DNA from: Strigops habroptila | Taxonomy: Eukaryota; Chordata; Aves; Psittaciformes; Psittacidae | Direction of reading: 5' to 3' | Assembly (NCBI RefSeq): GCF_004027225.2 | Contig: NC_044283.2 | Location: 9,814,992 to 9,878,991 of the forward strand | Length of the DNA stretch: 64,000 nt | Part shown: one piece after another, positions 1 to 47,366 of the stretch | Layout: each line of letters starts with the position of its first letter | Numbering within the stretch: position 1 is the stretch's first letter | Notes under the pieces: model-generated | Told to the model about the DNA's origin: nothing | The model's input: the letters and a program-made list of their open reading frames with translations, nothing else | The model's database searches: none | Translations under genes and position numbers: made by a program

Positions 1-3000
1 ATTATAGATACTCTTCTTTCCGTAATTTTGCTAAGAATAGTAAAACAAACCAATTAAACACCAAAAGATTTTTAGTTCTCAGACAACAAAACAAGAAAGC
101 CTGTATTTTTAATGCTAGTTGAAGAGATTCTTATTCCCATGTTCTGCTGGAACACTACCAGATCAATACTTTCATTTCAAATATATTAAAACTTAAAGAG
201 AGGAAGTACGATGTCTCACTCTATTTGTACATTGGTATAAGAAAGTCAGAAAACCTAAAGAGGCTTATTCATGTATCAGTAACAAATTCTTAATTACTAC
301 ATTTCAGGCCTAATGAAACAGAGTTTAACCTATATAAATTATCAGTAGAATAAGATATTACACTGCTCAATTCAAGAGACTAACCATAATGAGGCAGAAA
401 GAACACTACTGCACATACAATTCACGTAACAGAATGACACCAAGAGTCCTAGTCAGCAAATGAAATGGCTGCTGTTCCACAGCTGTACTGGAATCTCAAT
501 GTGTACTTGATGCTGGTTGCATTTTCCTAATTCAATTCCCAAATCATAGTAACCAAAGCAGTCGAAAAAATCCAAGCAATCAATGAATCTGCTTAAAACT
601 GGCTCTCTTGACTATCAGTGCTCAGAGAAGTTTCTGCTTCGAGAAGCTGTTTTGTAAAACCAAAAAGTTTTCATGAAAAATTTGATTCCCACAAAAACTG
701 CTTTTTCATAAAAATTTCAAGCATATAAAATAATAAGAAAGCATCACCCTACAGCCCCCCCGTTAAGGGGGATGCACCCAACCTAAGAAGTGAAGTGTTT
801 CTTGTGGCTTTGATTTGTTATTTCTTTTAATTCCTATACTTTACCTGTCTTTCCAAAGTGAACCGTCTGATCATCTTCTCCTCTGGACTTATTTTGGTGT
901 TATATTCACCAAAACGTTTATCTTGAAACACATTTGTCTTTTCCCTTTCTTTATATTCTTTCAGTAATGTTTGGGTACGCTAGAAGGAAAAAAAAAATTA
1001 AAAAGAGAGATTAAAAAAAAGGAGATCAAGTTAAAAGACAGAGAGAATAATTACTTTCAAAACCAAGGCAAAAAAGGCTCCATGTTATCCTGGCAACAAT
1101 CTAATTTATCAGAATGCAATGAAAGAGAAGAAACAAAATAATGAGAAAAGAGATGGGAAGGTCATACAATATACTCAGAGTCATTAAGTTATCTTCTAAG
1201 CTGCCCGTATGAAGACAAAATATGGTGTACTGTACCTCACCTTTATTTTACCACATAACAAGACCTCTGCATTGCCACTGAAGAATTATGATTTGTCTGA
1301 AGCTTAGCATCCAAGAATAACATATTAAAGAAAGCAAACAAGCCCCAGTGTCAGCTGAATCTCTTTCAGTCTTGTCATCTAAGATGTATAAAACCCCACG
1401 TAGGTACATGCATTTAACTGTCTGCTTTAGCGTTGAGCACAGGCAGGTTATGCATCAAAGCAGTAAAAGGAAGTTTAGCAGACATATATGAGGTATTATG
1501 TGCTGTACTTATGGTGCGGGTAAGGAAGCAGGTTTACTCTGCAATGCCAGTGATCTAACTCATAACAAGCATCTGATTTATTACTATTAAAACCCCAAGA
1601 CCTTAAAACACGATATTAAACATTCACGAAATTTTCTAAAATCTGAACAAATATTAATGAAGACTGAAAGCTAATTTATAACTTCATGCTGAAAATATTA
1701 CATAGTTTCTAAAGGAAGAAAAGGCTGGCTGTGTTTAGCCTGGAAAAAACACCCAAAACCCTCCATGTTTATTTAAAACACATTAACTGAATTTGACAGA
1801 AAGGTACTGTTGCTATTCACATGACCATGAACTCACAAACTGCTGCACTAAAGAAAAAGGCCAAATTTCCTACAACAGGCCTCTGCAGCCTCACTGAGCA
1901 TTCACAACATTCAGATGCTGCTGTGACACCAGGACTCAGGTTCCACTATCACTGTGCCAATTCTACCCAGCATTTACTTCTTGCACAGAACATATCAATT
2001 ATCGTGCAGCTTAAACACTGTGCCTGAGCTTTAATATCTCTTAATACCTTGGATACAGAAAAGCACTTTTGTTTTTCATTTGATGTCCTTTCTCACCGAT
2101 AAAATATTAAATGCATGCAAAAATGATGAACTATCAATTTCCTTTTGCTGCACTATTTTAAAAAAAGAGCTTCTCCTTTTACTAAGTGCTTTAAATTCTG
2201 TTCAACAACAGTTTGTATGTAACATGTCAGAGAGAATCTCAGGGGCATACTTTCAAATCCTGCTTTTTCCAGCCTTAACAGAATTGACAGAGGTTTTCTT
2301 TCCTGGCTTGTCTCTAGGGACAGATCATAACAAACTCCAGTGCTCCACTCAAGGACAAGGTAGGCTGCTGGAATCCCAGATGTGTAGTATGACACAGTGT
2401 TCTCCCTCATGCATTACAGATTTGGTCAGGTAGCTAGTGATGTCAAGGAGATAAAGAGGCGATTTTAAAATGGTATAAGGATGAAAGATAGAAGATTTAC
2501 TCTCTTAAGTTATACAATCATTCTAATCAGCAATGAGGACAGAGAATTATTTTGCATCCCAACATAGTTCTACAACATTATTTAACGATTGCACAAAAAG
2601 TCATCTGCGTGTTTTCGAAATCAATGGTAGTTTCCCTGTATCTACACATTTCTCACTGCATTCAGACCTTAGTGCCCTTTCAAACTTTCACTATTACAGC
2701 AACGTTGCATCACTGTAAGAATTTTAACATCATGAAGTGACCAAAACTGACCAACATAATGAACAATGACAACCACCTGGACTCTGCTCCAGTATCTGCC
2801 TGCATACAACGTGTGCCATTGTGCTCTGAGCAGTTTGAAGAGAAACATTCCCACACATGCCATAAGGGAGACTTCCACTAGTGAACCTTGTGGAATGCAC
2901 TGGAGACATTTTCACCTTGCTCTCCATCATCATCTGCACAATGTGTTCTGTGCACAACAGAGGCAGCCTCTCAGCTGGCCTGAGATGGCTCCAGGCTTGC

Positions 3001-3259
3001 CACCTCTCCACCACAGCTACGTCTAGAGATGCCATCCTTCCAGCCTCTGATGTCCTCTTACCTTCTTGATGGCCTTGGACCGTGAGACACCAGGCAGCCC
3101 CACATCATTCTTCGTCTTTCTCCCCAAGATGTTAAACTTCTGCCTGTTGACTTTCACCTCAAAGGGGTTACTCTTGACCACGGCCATAGCTGACTTCACA
3201 GGGCCCTTGGCTGTGGATGGCGCCGAGACCTTTCGCTTCCGCTTAGATGCCTTCCCCAT
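1..3259 (-). CDS. NOP14: NOP14 nucleolar protein, 5' part of gene (coding exons 1-2; gene continues off the left edge)
   Basis: NOP14 is a conserved nucleolar protein of the small-subunit processome, needed for 18S rRNA maturation and 40S assembly. Two coding exons are visible: 3259-3062 (66 codons) and 979-845 (45 codons). They join in phase 0 across a consensus GT/AG intron. The N-terminus is a short basic tract (KASKRKRK, residues 3-10). It is followed by the family's most conserved start block, SNPFEVKVNRQKF (30-42), then ILGRKTKNDVGLPGVSRSKA (44-63). Exon 2 continues with RTQTLLKEYKERE and FGEYNTKISPEEKM, as in vertebrate NOP14. No further exon was found at 1-844, so exon 3 must lie beyond the left edge. 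The start at 3259 was chosen because it places the usual short basic leader before SNPFEV. The gene is divergent to GRK4, with 798 bp between the start codons. Identification rests on remembered family sequence. Confidence 0.95.
845..979 (-). CDS. NOP14: NOP14 coding exon 2
   Basis: 135 nt, 45 codons, phase 0 at both ends. The minus-strand acceptor TTCTAG ends at 980 and the donor GTAAAG begins at 844. It encodes RTQTLLKEYKERE at its start and EEKMIRRFTLERQ at its end. The exon is too short to stand out as an open frame and was found from its splice sites and family match. Confidence 0.93.
980..3061 (-). other. NOP14: NOP14 intron 1
   Basis: 2,082 bp between the NOP14 exons. I see no exon, RNA gene or recognisable transposon; the small open frames around 1821-3026 show no coding character. 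The flanking stretch 1-844 is part of intron 2 and is also AT-rich and featureless. Confidence 0.85.
3062..3259 (-). CDS. NOP14: NOP14 coding exon 1
   Basis: 66 codons from the ATG at 3259. The donor (GTAAGA on the minus strand) begins at 3061. The exon ends in phase 0 after ...SKAIKK. It contains the conserved SNPFEVKVNRQKF block. Confidence 0.95.
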
Positions 3260-3565
3260 TTTCGGTCTGGCTGCCTGCGGATGCGTGTGGGGAAGGACAG
3301 GCTCGGTACTCACCCACCGTGCGGGGCCAGAGCGGGAGGTGCAAACAGGGCCAACAAAATGGCGCCGGGAGGGGGCCCAAAACCCCCCCAAATACCTCTG
3401 GGCTCGGCTACTGCCCTCCGACACGGTGCTGAGACGTACGAGAGCTCCCCTAAAACCCCATAAGAGCCGGCGGAGGCGCGGGGAGGAGGGAGCGGATCGC
3501 GGGCAGCGGTCCCCTCACACCGGCGTACCCCCACAGCACCACACGCTCACCGGCAGCACCACAGC

Positions 3566-3597
3566 TCTCGCGAGATTCATCCAACCATCGCGAGATT
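3566..3597. promoter_or_regulatory. BANP-type TCTCGCGAGA palindrome with a second half-site
   Basis: TCTCGCGAGA is exact at 3566-3575. The shared string TCGCGAGATT occurs at 3568-3577 and again at 3588-3597, exactly 20 bp apart. The palindrome is an established CpG-island promoter element bound by BANP. That the second copy is functional is inference. Confidence 0.75.
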
Positions 3598-3660
3598 TGG
3601 CGCTCTTCTCCCCTCCCGCTTTGGGACGCGCCGGGGGGGAAGCCGGGAAGTGTTCAACGC

Positions 3661-3673
3661 ACTACAACTCCCA
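3661..3673 (+). promoter_or_regulatory. ZNF143/STAF-type site, plus orientation
   Basis: ACTACAACTCCCA matches the core of the ZNF143 (SBS) motif, classically ACTACAATTCCCAGCATGC. The rest of the long motif is degenerate here (CCAAGCCATGC follows). Confidence 0.65.
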
Positions 3674-3725
3674 CCAAGCCATGCGCGGCGTGCGCCGGGG
3701 ACACAGTGGCGCTGCCTCGTGAGGC

Positions 3726-3742
3726 CTGCTGGGAGTTGTAGT
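3726..3742 (-). promoter_or_regulatory. ZNF143/STAF-type site, minus orientation
   Basis: The minus strand reads ACTACAACTCCCAGCAG, a better match to the SBS motif than the copy at 3661. The two sites point toward each other, about 52 bp apart. Confidence 0.7.
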
Positions 3743-3822
3743 TCCGGGCGATGGGAGAGGGAGGTGGCCTCGCGGCGCAGAGGCGGGGCTGGCTGAGGCG
3801 GGCGGAGGAGGGCGGTAGAGCC

Positions 3823-3906
3823 ATGGTCGGGGCGGGCAGTTGCAGCCTCCTCCTTGCCTCCGCCCTCGGGGAGGGGGAGGCCGGTGCCGGGGCGAGCAGC
3901 GGGTGA
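3823..3906 (+). CDS. Candidate uORF 1 in the GRK4 leader (27 codons)
   Basis: An ATG in good context (G at -3, G at +4) opens 27 codons and ends in TGA at 3904-3906. The stop overlaps the next ATG as TGATG. It belongs to the mRNA only if transcription starts upstream of 3823, which is not known. Confidence 0.4.
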   Translation: MVGAGSCSLLLASALGEGEAGAGASSG

Positions 3907-3931
3907 TGGGGAAGAGGCGAGCGCAGCGCTG
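3905..3931 (+). CDS. Candidate uORF 2 in the GRK4 leader (8 codons)
   Basis: This ATG overlaps the stop codon of uORF 1 (TGATG) and reads 8 codons to TGA at 3929-3931. Expression is inferred only. Confidence 0.3.
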
Positions 3932-3948
3932 AGGTCCTGCGGGGCCGG

Positions 3949-4011
3949 ATGAGCGGAGGCTTGGCGTCGCGGCGGTGGCGGGGCTGGAGGAGGGGGCGAA
4001 GGAGGCAGTAG
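3949..4011 (+). CDS. Candidate uORF 3 in the GRK4 leader (20 codons)
   Basis: The ATG at 3949 reads 20 mostly Arg/Gly/Trp codons to TAG at 4009-4011, 46 nt before the GRK4 ATG. It is the uORF most likely to lie within the mRNA because it is closest to the start codon. No conservation was assessed. Confidence 0.35.
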   Translation: MSGGLASRRWRGWRRGRRRQ

Positions 4012-4057
4012 GGGCGGCCTCCACTCCGGCTGCCCTGAGGGGAAGGAGCCCCCGATC

Positions 4058-39879
<35,822 letters not shown>

Positions 39880-42800
39880 ATCATTTTACTCTCATCGGAA
39901 AGGATGAGCAAACTTTAAATGTTTTATATCTCTGTAGCAAAGTGTATTATATATATTTTTTATCTGAGTTCAAGGATTTTTGTACATTTGTACTTCATTT
40001 GTTTTAAGATGTATATTTTCACTAAAGCTTAATTGTACAAAAAGCAATGAGTGCCATTTGAGTGAGTGTGTTTCTGTATGTATTTGATTTATCTTGATTT
40101 ATTTTTTTTTTCCCCCCAGTGGAATGAATCTAGAAATACTAAAAGGATTTTAAAGCACAGAGATAATATCTATGGCATCAATGTAACATGACTTTGTATG
40201 CTATTGGTAAAACTCTTCTGTTCATCAGGATCTTTATTAGCAGTTTTTCCTAATAGTAAAATTGCTGTACTGATAAATTCCACAATTCCGGTATTATCCA
40301 GCAGCGTGGCAGTGCTATTACCTAATGTATCTCTCAAGCAACTGCTAAGGAAAAAAAGGAATTTGGTGCACTGTGGCCAGCTATTATGGAATTGCTCTTT
40401 ACTCTCTCACTCTGTAGAGTGTCTTTCTGTATTTCTATATGTATGGGGAATTCTGAACACTTAGCTTAATCCTGTAACAAACTGTATTACCCCGTTCTTC
40501 TCTTTTCTACCCATCTTTCACATCCTCTCTGTACAGTTTCTTGGCATGGACCATGCAAGTAGACCCATGCCAAAATTCTGTAGCTATATTTTGAGTACTT
40601 TGTTGTCTTTACTAAAAGGGTTTATTTTTCACCTGTGGGGGCACCTTTTTATTTTTTTCTGTAAATGAAATTGTTTACAACTCCATGTGGGATGGTAGTT
40701 TTATAATGGGTTACAAAACAAAGCATGGGCTCTTGTTACTAACTTCATCTCTGCTTATTGTGTTGGAATACGCAATATTATGGGGTTGACAGCGATCACT
40801 GCCACTGAGGAACGGACAAGGTAGTATTAAGTGTCAAATTTAATTATGTAAATAATCTTTCCTAAGAACCTTTTAAAACTTCAACATTAAAACCTGCCTT
40901 TAATAGTTGCTTAATGCAGATGTGGAGCTGGTATTGAAGTTTTAGTTACGATTACCTGATGTTCATAAGCAAAACTGTTTCCAGCTGCTTGAAAGCTTGT
41001 CAAACTTCCCTTCTTCTGGACTCCAAGTATGCCAGGCTTTCTTTTCATTTGGTAAAGTTTCTGGTAAAACTGTCAATGTGTGTATGAGAATGAATTTAGG
41101 GAACACATTTCATTAAGAGCCTCTTCTGGTTTCAAAATTGGAGTTAGGGATATAATGGAACACTCTTGGAGTTGGAGACAAGACTTTTGTTACATGTTTT
41201 GTTCTGTGTTCTGAAGATTTGTCTCCACTGAGACAAATGGTTTTTTCCTCTCAAATCTCTAGGGCACCAATGAGACCACACATGTATTGCACACGCGGAG
41301 CTCCTAAACATCCCTCTACCTCAGATAGGTTTGTGCTTGTGATCCGCAGACCCACTGCAAGAAACTTAAGCTGCTTCTGAGAAACTTGCAAGATACATTT
41401 GATGCTCAAGCCTGTTGTCAGGTTTTAATTCACGGTATTTTGTCTCTAGTAACAAATGCATTAATGGGTTGGTCTTTGAATAAAGTTGGAAAACCAGTGT
41501 GTTACAGAATCCTATGGGGGATGAGGTGGTGTCCATCTGAAATTGTTCCTCTTGGCTACTCTGCCACCAAAATGAGGAATGAGACTCTTCCTGTGTTTTC
41601 AGTGTGCGTTTTTCCTGATGTCTGAAACAGCAGAGGACAGCAAAATGACTGCTGTAAAAAGTGCAGAGGGAGAAATTGGCAGAAGGAGAAAGAGTTTGAA
41701 TGAATTACTGGAAGATATCTGATGCAACAGTGGGAGGCTTGACAAAAAGAGAAATATCTGAAATAAGGGTGTTGGCTGGAACCATTATGTGTGAGACAAT
41801 GAGCTGGCAGAGTCTGACCTGACCCTCTTTATTATGTACCACAGTAATAGAACGACTCTGAAGATGGGAATGGAGAATTGGAGAAGTCATCATGTTTCTC
41901 TGATTAAGGGGTTTAATTTTTTTAAGATCTTAGGTTTTCTGTTCTGAGGCAAAGGTGACTGTATTAACGGAGAGCATACGGGGTGACAGTCTGGATTTTA
42001 ATGTCTGCTTAGAGCAACTGGAAATTTGGGCAAGAATACCATGGACACAAGCTGAGTAATTTTTATGGAGAAATTACAGGAATTGGCTTTAACAAATAAA
42101 GAAAACCTGAAAGTCTGCTTACCATGTATTCCAAATTTTCTTTCCATATTGGAGGGGGAGGGATCAAAACTTAAAAAAAAAAAAAAAAATCAAATAAAAT
42201 CAGTTCCTCCATTCTGGAGTGCTGAGGCTTAACACTCATTATTCCCCAGGGAAGAAAAAAGGCCAGATAAAGAGAAAAGGAAAGTTGTTCCTTAGAAATG
42301 GTTACTTAACACATCCACTCCTTTGGACAAGGAATTCCAACCATCCAAAAAAGTAGAGGAGTTGTTCATTTTTATGAAGCTTTATTTAGTTTCATTTCAC
42401 ATTATTTTCTTATGTTCTGAATAATACTATTGGTTTTGAGTTAACTATATGTTTGCAGGATTAGAACCTATATTCTATTGCTTGGGGGTATTTGTGGGAT
42501 GTTGGTTAATTTTTACCCCTGTAGGCTCAAGATGGCATTTTTCTACTATATATTTGTCCCCTTTGGCTAGAAATAAACCCACCTAATAGTGACTAGATGT
42601 CATCTAATGTGAATCCCCTAATGAATAAGAAAAGATAAGAAACTCGAAGGATCAGCCTAACTCTCCTTATACGGTACATGGAGATAAAGATATTATGGTG
42701 TTTAAGGTGACTAACATTGGTTAAATCTCTTTACTGGAGTATTAGTAGCTTGCAGATGTATTTTGAAAGCAGGGAAAAGGTAAGGAGAGGGGAGAACACC

Positions 42801-45800
42801 TGAAAGCAAAATATTGTGGTGTGATTAACACACATTTGCTCTTGGCTTTTGCAGGACACAGCTGAGACAAAGAAGGGGAAAGGCAGCAGGTTGTGCTTAC
42901 TGATTAAGTAGCCTTTGTTTCCAGGAAGTCATTCGTTATGACTTCATTACAACTCTGTGAATTCAGATTCTAGATCCATGTGTTAAGGGCTTTAATAGCA
43001 GTGAGACAATCCAACAGCCCAACTGCTTTGTTCTACTGGTGCAAGATTTGGAAAGACCTATGGAATTCCATGGAGTTACTTGCATGAGATGAACCCTCCT
43101 TTCCTGTGGCTTGTGTTTCCAAACGTTTCTGTATGTAAGTCTTAATGTCTGCTTGTGCATACCTCATGAATCTGTAATTCAGAAACTGTGAAACATGTAC
43201 CCATACCTTATTGGTTTACTTAATGCTTTTGAATGTTGTGACCAACAGAACAGAATCTTCATGCCTCAGGGTTGTTTTCTTATATTAAAAAAGTCAGCTT
43301 TTGTTTTCTTCCCAGAGGTGTAGTGTTCATAATAGGGATGGTTTTATGTGTCTGGATTGTAACAACAACAACAACAAAACAAAGTCTCAGTTGAAAAAAT
43401 GGGCACTTAAAAATAATTACTGTATAATAATAAATAAATAGGAAAAAACCTGCGGTATTCCCATAACAGAGAGTGCTATTGACAAATCTGAGCCTTTAAT
43501 AGAAGACATTGTATGGGTTTTCTTTTCCAAATAATTTTTAAAACAATAGATCTCAAAGTTTTCTATTATGAAAGAGAATTGTCTCCCTCTCAAAATAAAA
43601 TTGCCTAATCTGAGAAATCAGTGATAGAAGCTATTAAAAACAACTGAAAATCCATTTTTAGAATGCACTTCAATTATTTTTCAAACAATACTGGTGGAAG
43701 AAACTTCTCATTGCTATTTGTCCAAACAGAATACTTGTAAACAAGTTACTGAAGTCAATAGAAGTAATATGATTTCGCTTTGGTTTACAATTTAGTATTA
43801 CACTGATTTAACATTGGAATTATCCCTTCACTTTAGTGTAGATTTTTCAGAAAATGCTTCTCTTTAGGAAGTAATAAAAAACCATGGAATTAAAATTTAA
43901 GGATTAATGGGAAGCATCCTTAAGCTAAATTTTATGTTTCCTTTGACTTGAATTACCTGCCTGGCTCATTTTGACGATGCTGATGTCTCTTCTGCTGAAT
44001 GTACAATTCTCTTTTAGTTCAGAATTGTTCTGATGGTGTCATTTAAGTTTTGCACGTGAATGCAGGTAACTTCTCTCATGTTCCACATGTGTCCAGAACG
44101 CCAGAATGCTGTTCAAGTATAGTGAGGCTGATTGTTCAATGTGACGTGTTAGTGTTGGTATCTCCAAACCACTGAACTGTTCGTGTATGAGCTGTTTTCC
44201 TGGATGTTCTAGCATTGTTATTCCTGAAATAAAAGCAAAACATTACTGCCTGTCTCAACCACATGTACTACTGTCTAATGTGATTTCTTTACCATGTCTG
44301 CCATGGTAGCCAGGATAAATAAAAGAAAAATTCTAATTTGAAAAAGAAAAACCCCTGCAATTTGTTGAAGGAGAAAATGTGTATTACATGCTGTAAGATC
44401 TTTACCAATGCAAGACTGTCAGATCCAGGAAAAAGTGCCCTTGCTTTGTTGTATTTGCTCAGTTGATACTTTATCTCATGGTCTGAATTTTGATTTCTAC
44501 ATACATTTCCGTGTGAAAAGACAGTTATCAGGACGGGCTGGTTTTCATTAACACATTTACTGTGGTAACATGATCATTGTGAATGCAGATTGGTCAATAG
44601 GAGCTGCAGCTCATCATCAGCAGCCTTATCATGCATATTCAATTTTATACTATTGCCAAAAGTAACTAGCCAGACTTCTCCCTCCTTGAGAGAATCTATA
44701 CCTTGATATTAGTTGGATTTGTGGGTTTTAGAGGTTTTTTTATATCAAATACTTTTCAACAGTGAGCTGCTTGTACTTTCAATGTTTTGCCCTGTTTATG
44801 CAAAGGTTTTCACTGTCATTTTATGACATGAGTTGAAGGGCCTAAGCACCCAACGACTATACAAACCAGCTTCAAATTATAAGCGACTTTAACAATGTTA
44901 TAACCATGCTGTGACATACTGCAGATTATCTGTGCATAGGTCAAACTATAGGGGCCAGCAGTCTCATAAAGTCTATTGGATTACTGAATAGTACCAATTA
45001 CCTGCTGAATTGTTCGTGGACATGCAAAAATGCTGCTTAAGTATGACTGCAGGATGGGGCAAAAAATACTCTCAATGTCCTTGTCCAACATGTTATTAAA
45101 AACATTAAATCTGGAGATAACCTGTGCCTAGGTAGTCTGTGGTCACATTCACGATGTTCAAGTCTGTCTTACAGACAAGGTAAAAGCCCGTTCCTTTTTT
45201 TATTCTCCTGGAGGTTGAGACGAATTAATCATCATCCACTAAATTATATGTAACCTTTTAGGTATTCACTGTTATTTCACTGAGGTTGTGATTTTATTTT
45301 TCTTTGTGGTAACGATGGCTTTACAAAAATGCCTGTTCTGTGACCCTGCCTGCTTTTTCTTGCTCCTTGCCAGTTTTACATCACTTTATTTTTGCCAGTG
45401 CAGCTGTTTGTGGGACTGCTGTTTGAGCAGGATCGATGACACGATGCATGCAGAACCATGGCTCAGTAAATCTGAACCAGGAGAATGTACTGATAAGGTA
45501 CTTGCCAAAGCAAAACCTGATACCCCTGAGTTCTCTTCCAGGCACCCCAACTCCTGGTTAATGCTGCCAGTACAATTCTGAAAGAGGAGGAGAAAGAAGA
45601 GGAGTGTGCCCTGGCATTTCTGTGGTGAGTCAGCAGCCCTTGGGGACTGGCACCCGTTTTGATCTAAAGCTCCAAGATAGGTTTGCAAAGACTGATTTGG
45701 TTGGTGGCTTGTTTAACCTTTGATAAGAGCTTATGCTCTTTTTAATGTGCTTATATTTATGTCTAACTGTGGAGTGGCACAGGCAGTTGTCACACAGTGT

Positions 45801-46258
45801 TTGCAGCATTCCAGCTATGCTGTCATCTTTCTTCATGTATCGTTTGCTAAATAAAAAATTCATGATGGTCCATATGTTCCAGAGAAAACTCTCTGCAAGC
45901 TTTATCATAAAATAATCTAGGAAAAGACTCTCTATACCTTAAAAGCTCACATTTTGTTACACATTTATAATTAAATAGGGCGTTTCCTCAAAGTTGAATT
46001 GCTTTCAGTAATGTAGCTAGGTTTACTTTCAGAGGAATGTCTCAAATGGTTCATCTTTTATTAACGTGCTAATAAAGTTAACTGGCAAGAGCACTCTTAC
46101 TAATATTGAGTATTTGCCAAGAACAGGAGCAGTAGGGTGGTTCTTTCATGACTTACATTGGCCTGAATACCCAAAGGCGTGACCTACCTTTCTTTTGTCT
46201 ATCCTGCGAGCACTAACCAAGTTCATATTAAGTCATTACTGTGAATTTATTTTCTTAC
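39880..46258 (+). other. GRK4 3' UTR and intergenic DNA
   Basis: No coding exon or RNA gene recognised. Possible poly(A) signals on the plus strand are ATTAAA 40886-40891 and AATAAA at 41479-41484, 42095-42100 and 44228-44233; the true 3' end cannot be chosen from sequence. A 17-A run lies at about 42173-42189. The small open frames (40198-40464, 41386-41625, 45288-45581, 45386-45908) show no family match. Confidence 0.65.
40541..40573 (+). repeat. 9-bp inverted repeat in putative GRK4 3' UTR
   Basis: TTGGCATGG (40541-40549) and CCATGCCAA (40565-40573) form a perfect stem with a 15-nt loop, 662 nt after the GRK4 stop codon. Confidence 0.8.
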
Positions 46259-46550
46259 AAGTCGCAGACTCATGAGGGTCGGAAGGAACCGCTGGAGATA
46301 ACCTAGTCCAAGTCCAAGCCCCCTGCCAAGGCAGGGCCACCTAGAGCAGGTTACAGAGGAACATGTCCAGGAGGGTTTTGAATGTCTCCAGAGAGGAAGA
46401 CTCCACAACCCTCCTGGGCAGCCCGTTCCAGTGCTCTGCTGGAGCATAAAGATCTTCCTTAGGTTGAGATGAAACTTCTTGTGTTTTAGTTTATGGCCAT
46501 TGCCCCTCATCCTGTCACTGGCACCCCTGAACAGTGTCTGACACCTCCCC
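46259..46550 (-). mobile_element. CR1 LINE 3' region, minus orientation, older copy
   Basis: Complement of CR1: GGAACCGCTGGAGATAACCT, CCAAGCCCCCTGCCAAGGCA, GGACTCC-type block at 46399, CAGCCCGTTCCAGTGCTCTG, GATGAAACTTCTTGTG and CCCCTCATCCTGTCACTGGC. It lacks a clear ATTCTATGA tail. The end near 46550 is approximate. Confidence 0.88.
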
Positions 46551-47297
46551 ATTTCCATTGCTGGAACCAATTTCATGTGTTTGAGATACAAGCTGAAGTG
46601 CCGGTTCTTACCAGCTCTCATTTAAAACGTGTACGGGCAACTAGGCATAGTGAAATTGGTGGCTGTAGTTGGAAAGTTCACAGTACTGTTGGTTTAAGTG
46701 TTTTGTAATGGGACCAAGGCTGTAAATACTGCACACCGTTTCCGGTGACTACTGTGTTCAATACGTGCTGTACGAACGCACGTGTGTGCCCGGGATGGCG
46801 ATGGGAGCGCCGGTCCCACCGCCAAGGTAACCGTCCGGCTCCTGTCCGCCTTCCCGCTGCTTCACATGCGGCCCCAGCGCCGGCAGCGCCTCTGACGGGA
46901 CCGCGGGCAGAGGAGCGGGGCGGCGGCGCTCTCTACCCACGGCTCCCGCTCCGCCCCTTGGGTACCTGCCCGGCGTGAGCGGGACTCCCGGGGCTCTTTC
47001 CCGGCCGACACCGCGCTCCGCGGCAGGGCATCGGTCTCCTCCCGGCCTGCCGGGCGGCGGGCTCTAGGACCCAGCGCGCCTCCACCACAGGCGCTCCGGG
47101 AAGGGGCGTGTCCCTCTTTGTGATTGGACAGCGCGCCTGTCAGTCTCCCTGATTCCCCGCCCATTGCCTCGCCCGCGTGCCTCTGTGTGTGTGTGTACGT
47201 ACGTCAGCGCCCTCGTGACGCGGGACCGGTGGGCGGGGCTTCCCGGGAAGGGGCGGGGGCGGGCCGGCGGCGTGGGGGCTGATGGGACGGGCTAAAG

Positions 47298-47366
47298 ATG
47301 GCGGCGGGGCGGCTGAGGAGCGCTCTCGGGCCCCTGCGACGGCTCCCTCATTCATTGCGGCAGTGA
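47298..47366 (+). CDS. HTT: Upstream ORF in the HTT leader (22 codons)
   Basis: ATG GCG GCG opens 22 codons ending TGA at 47364-47366, 184 nt before the HTT ATG. The peptide starts MAAGRLRS and ends RRLPHSLRQ. Human HTT mRNA has a known translation-repressing 21-codon uORF. It too begins in AAGATGG context and, as I remember it, contains PHSL close to its stop. The shared CATTCATTG codons and near-equal length suggest homology. Transcription through this point is inferred. Confidence 0.7.
   Translation: MAAGRLRSALGPLRRLPHSLRQ

Larger units (their letters stand above)
3260..4057. promoter_or_regulatory. Bidirectional CpG-island promoter between NOP14 and GRK4
   Basis: The GC- and CpG-rich stretch extends into both first coding exons, over about 3180-4400, in an otherwise AT-rich window. 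There is no TATA box in the expected place. It carries a perfect TCTCGCGAGA, a second TCGCGAGATT 20 bp away, two ZNF143-type ACTACAACTCCCA motifs in opposite orientation, and a YY1-like AAAATGGCGCC at 3356-3366. This composition is typical of a housekeeping divergent promoter. Transcription start sites cannot be placed from sequence alone. Confidence 0.85.

Noticed and set aside
3260-3424. In-frame upstream ATG for NOP14 at 3424, adding 55 residues
   Set aside because: The NOP14 family starts with a short basic leader right before SNPFEV, which the ATG at 3259 gives. The extension looks like translated GC-rich 5' UTR.
45288-45908. Cluster of 79-100 codon frames on both strands between GRK4 and HTT as an extra gene
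   Set aside because: No domain, no convincing splice sites joining them, overlapping frames on both strands, and no gene is known between GRK4 and HTT in this syntenic block.
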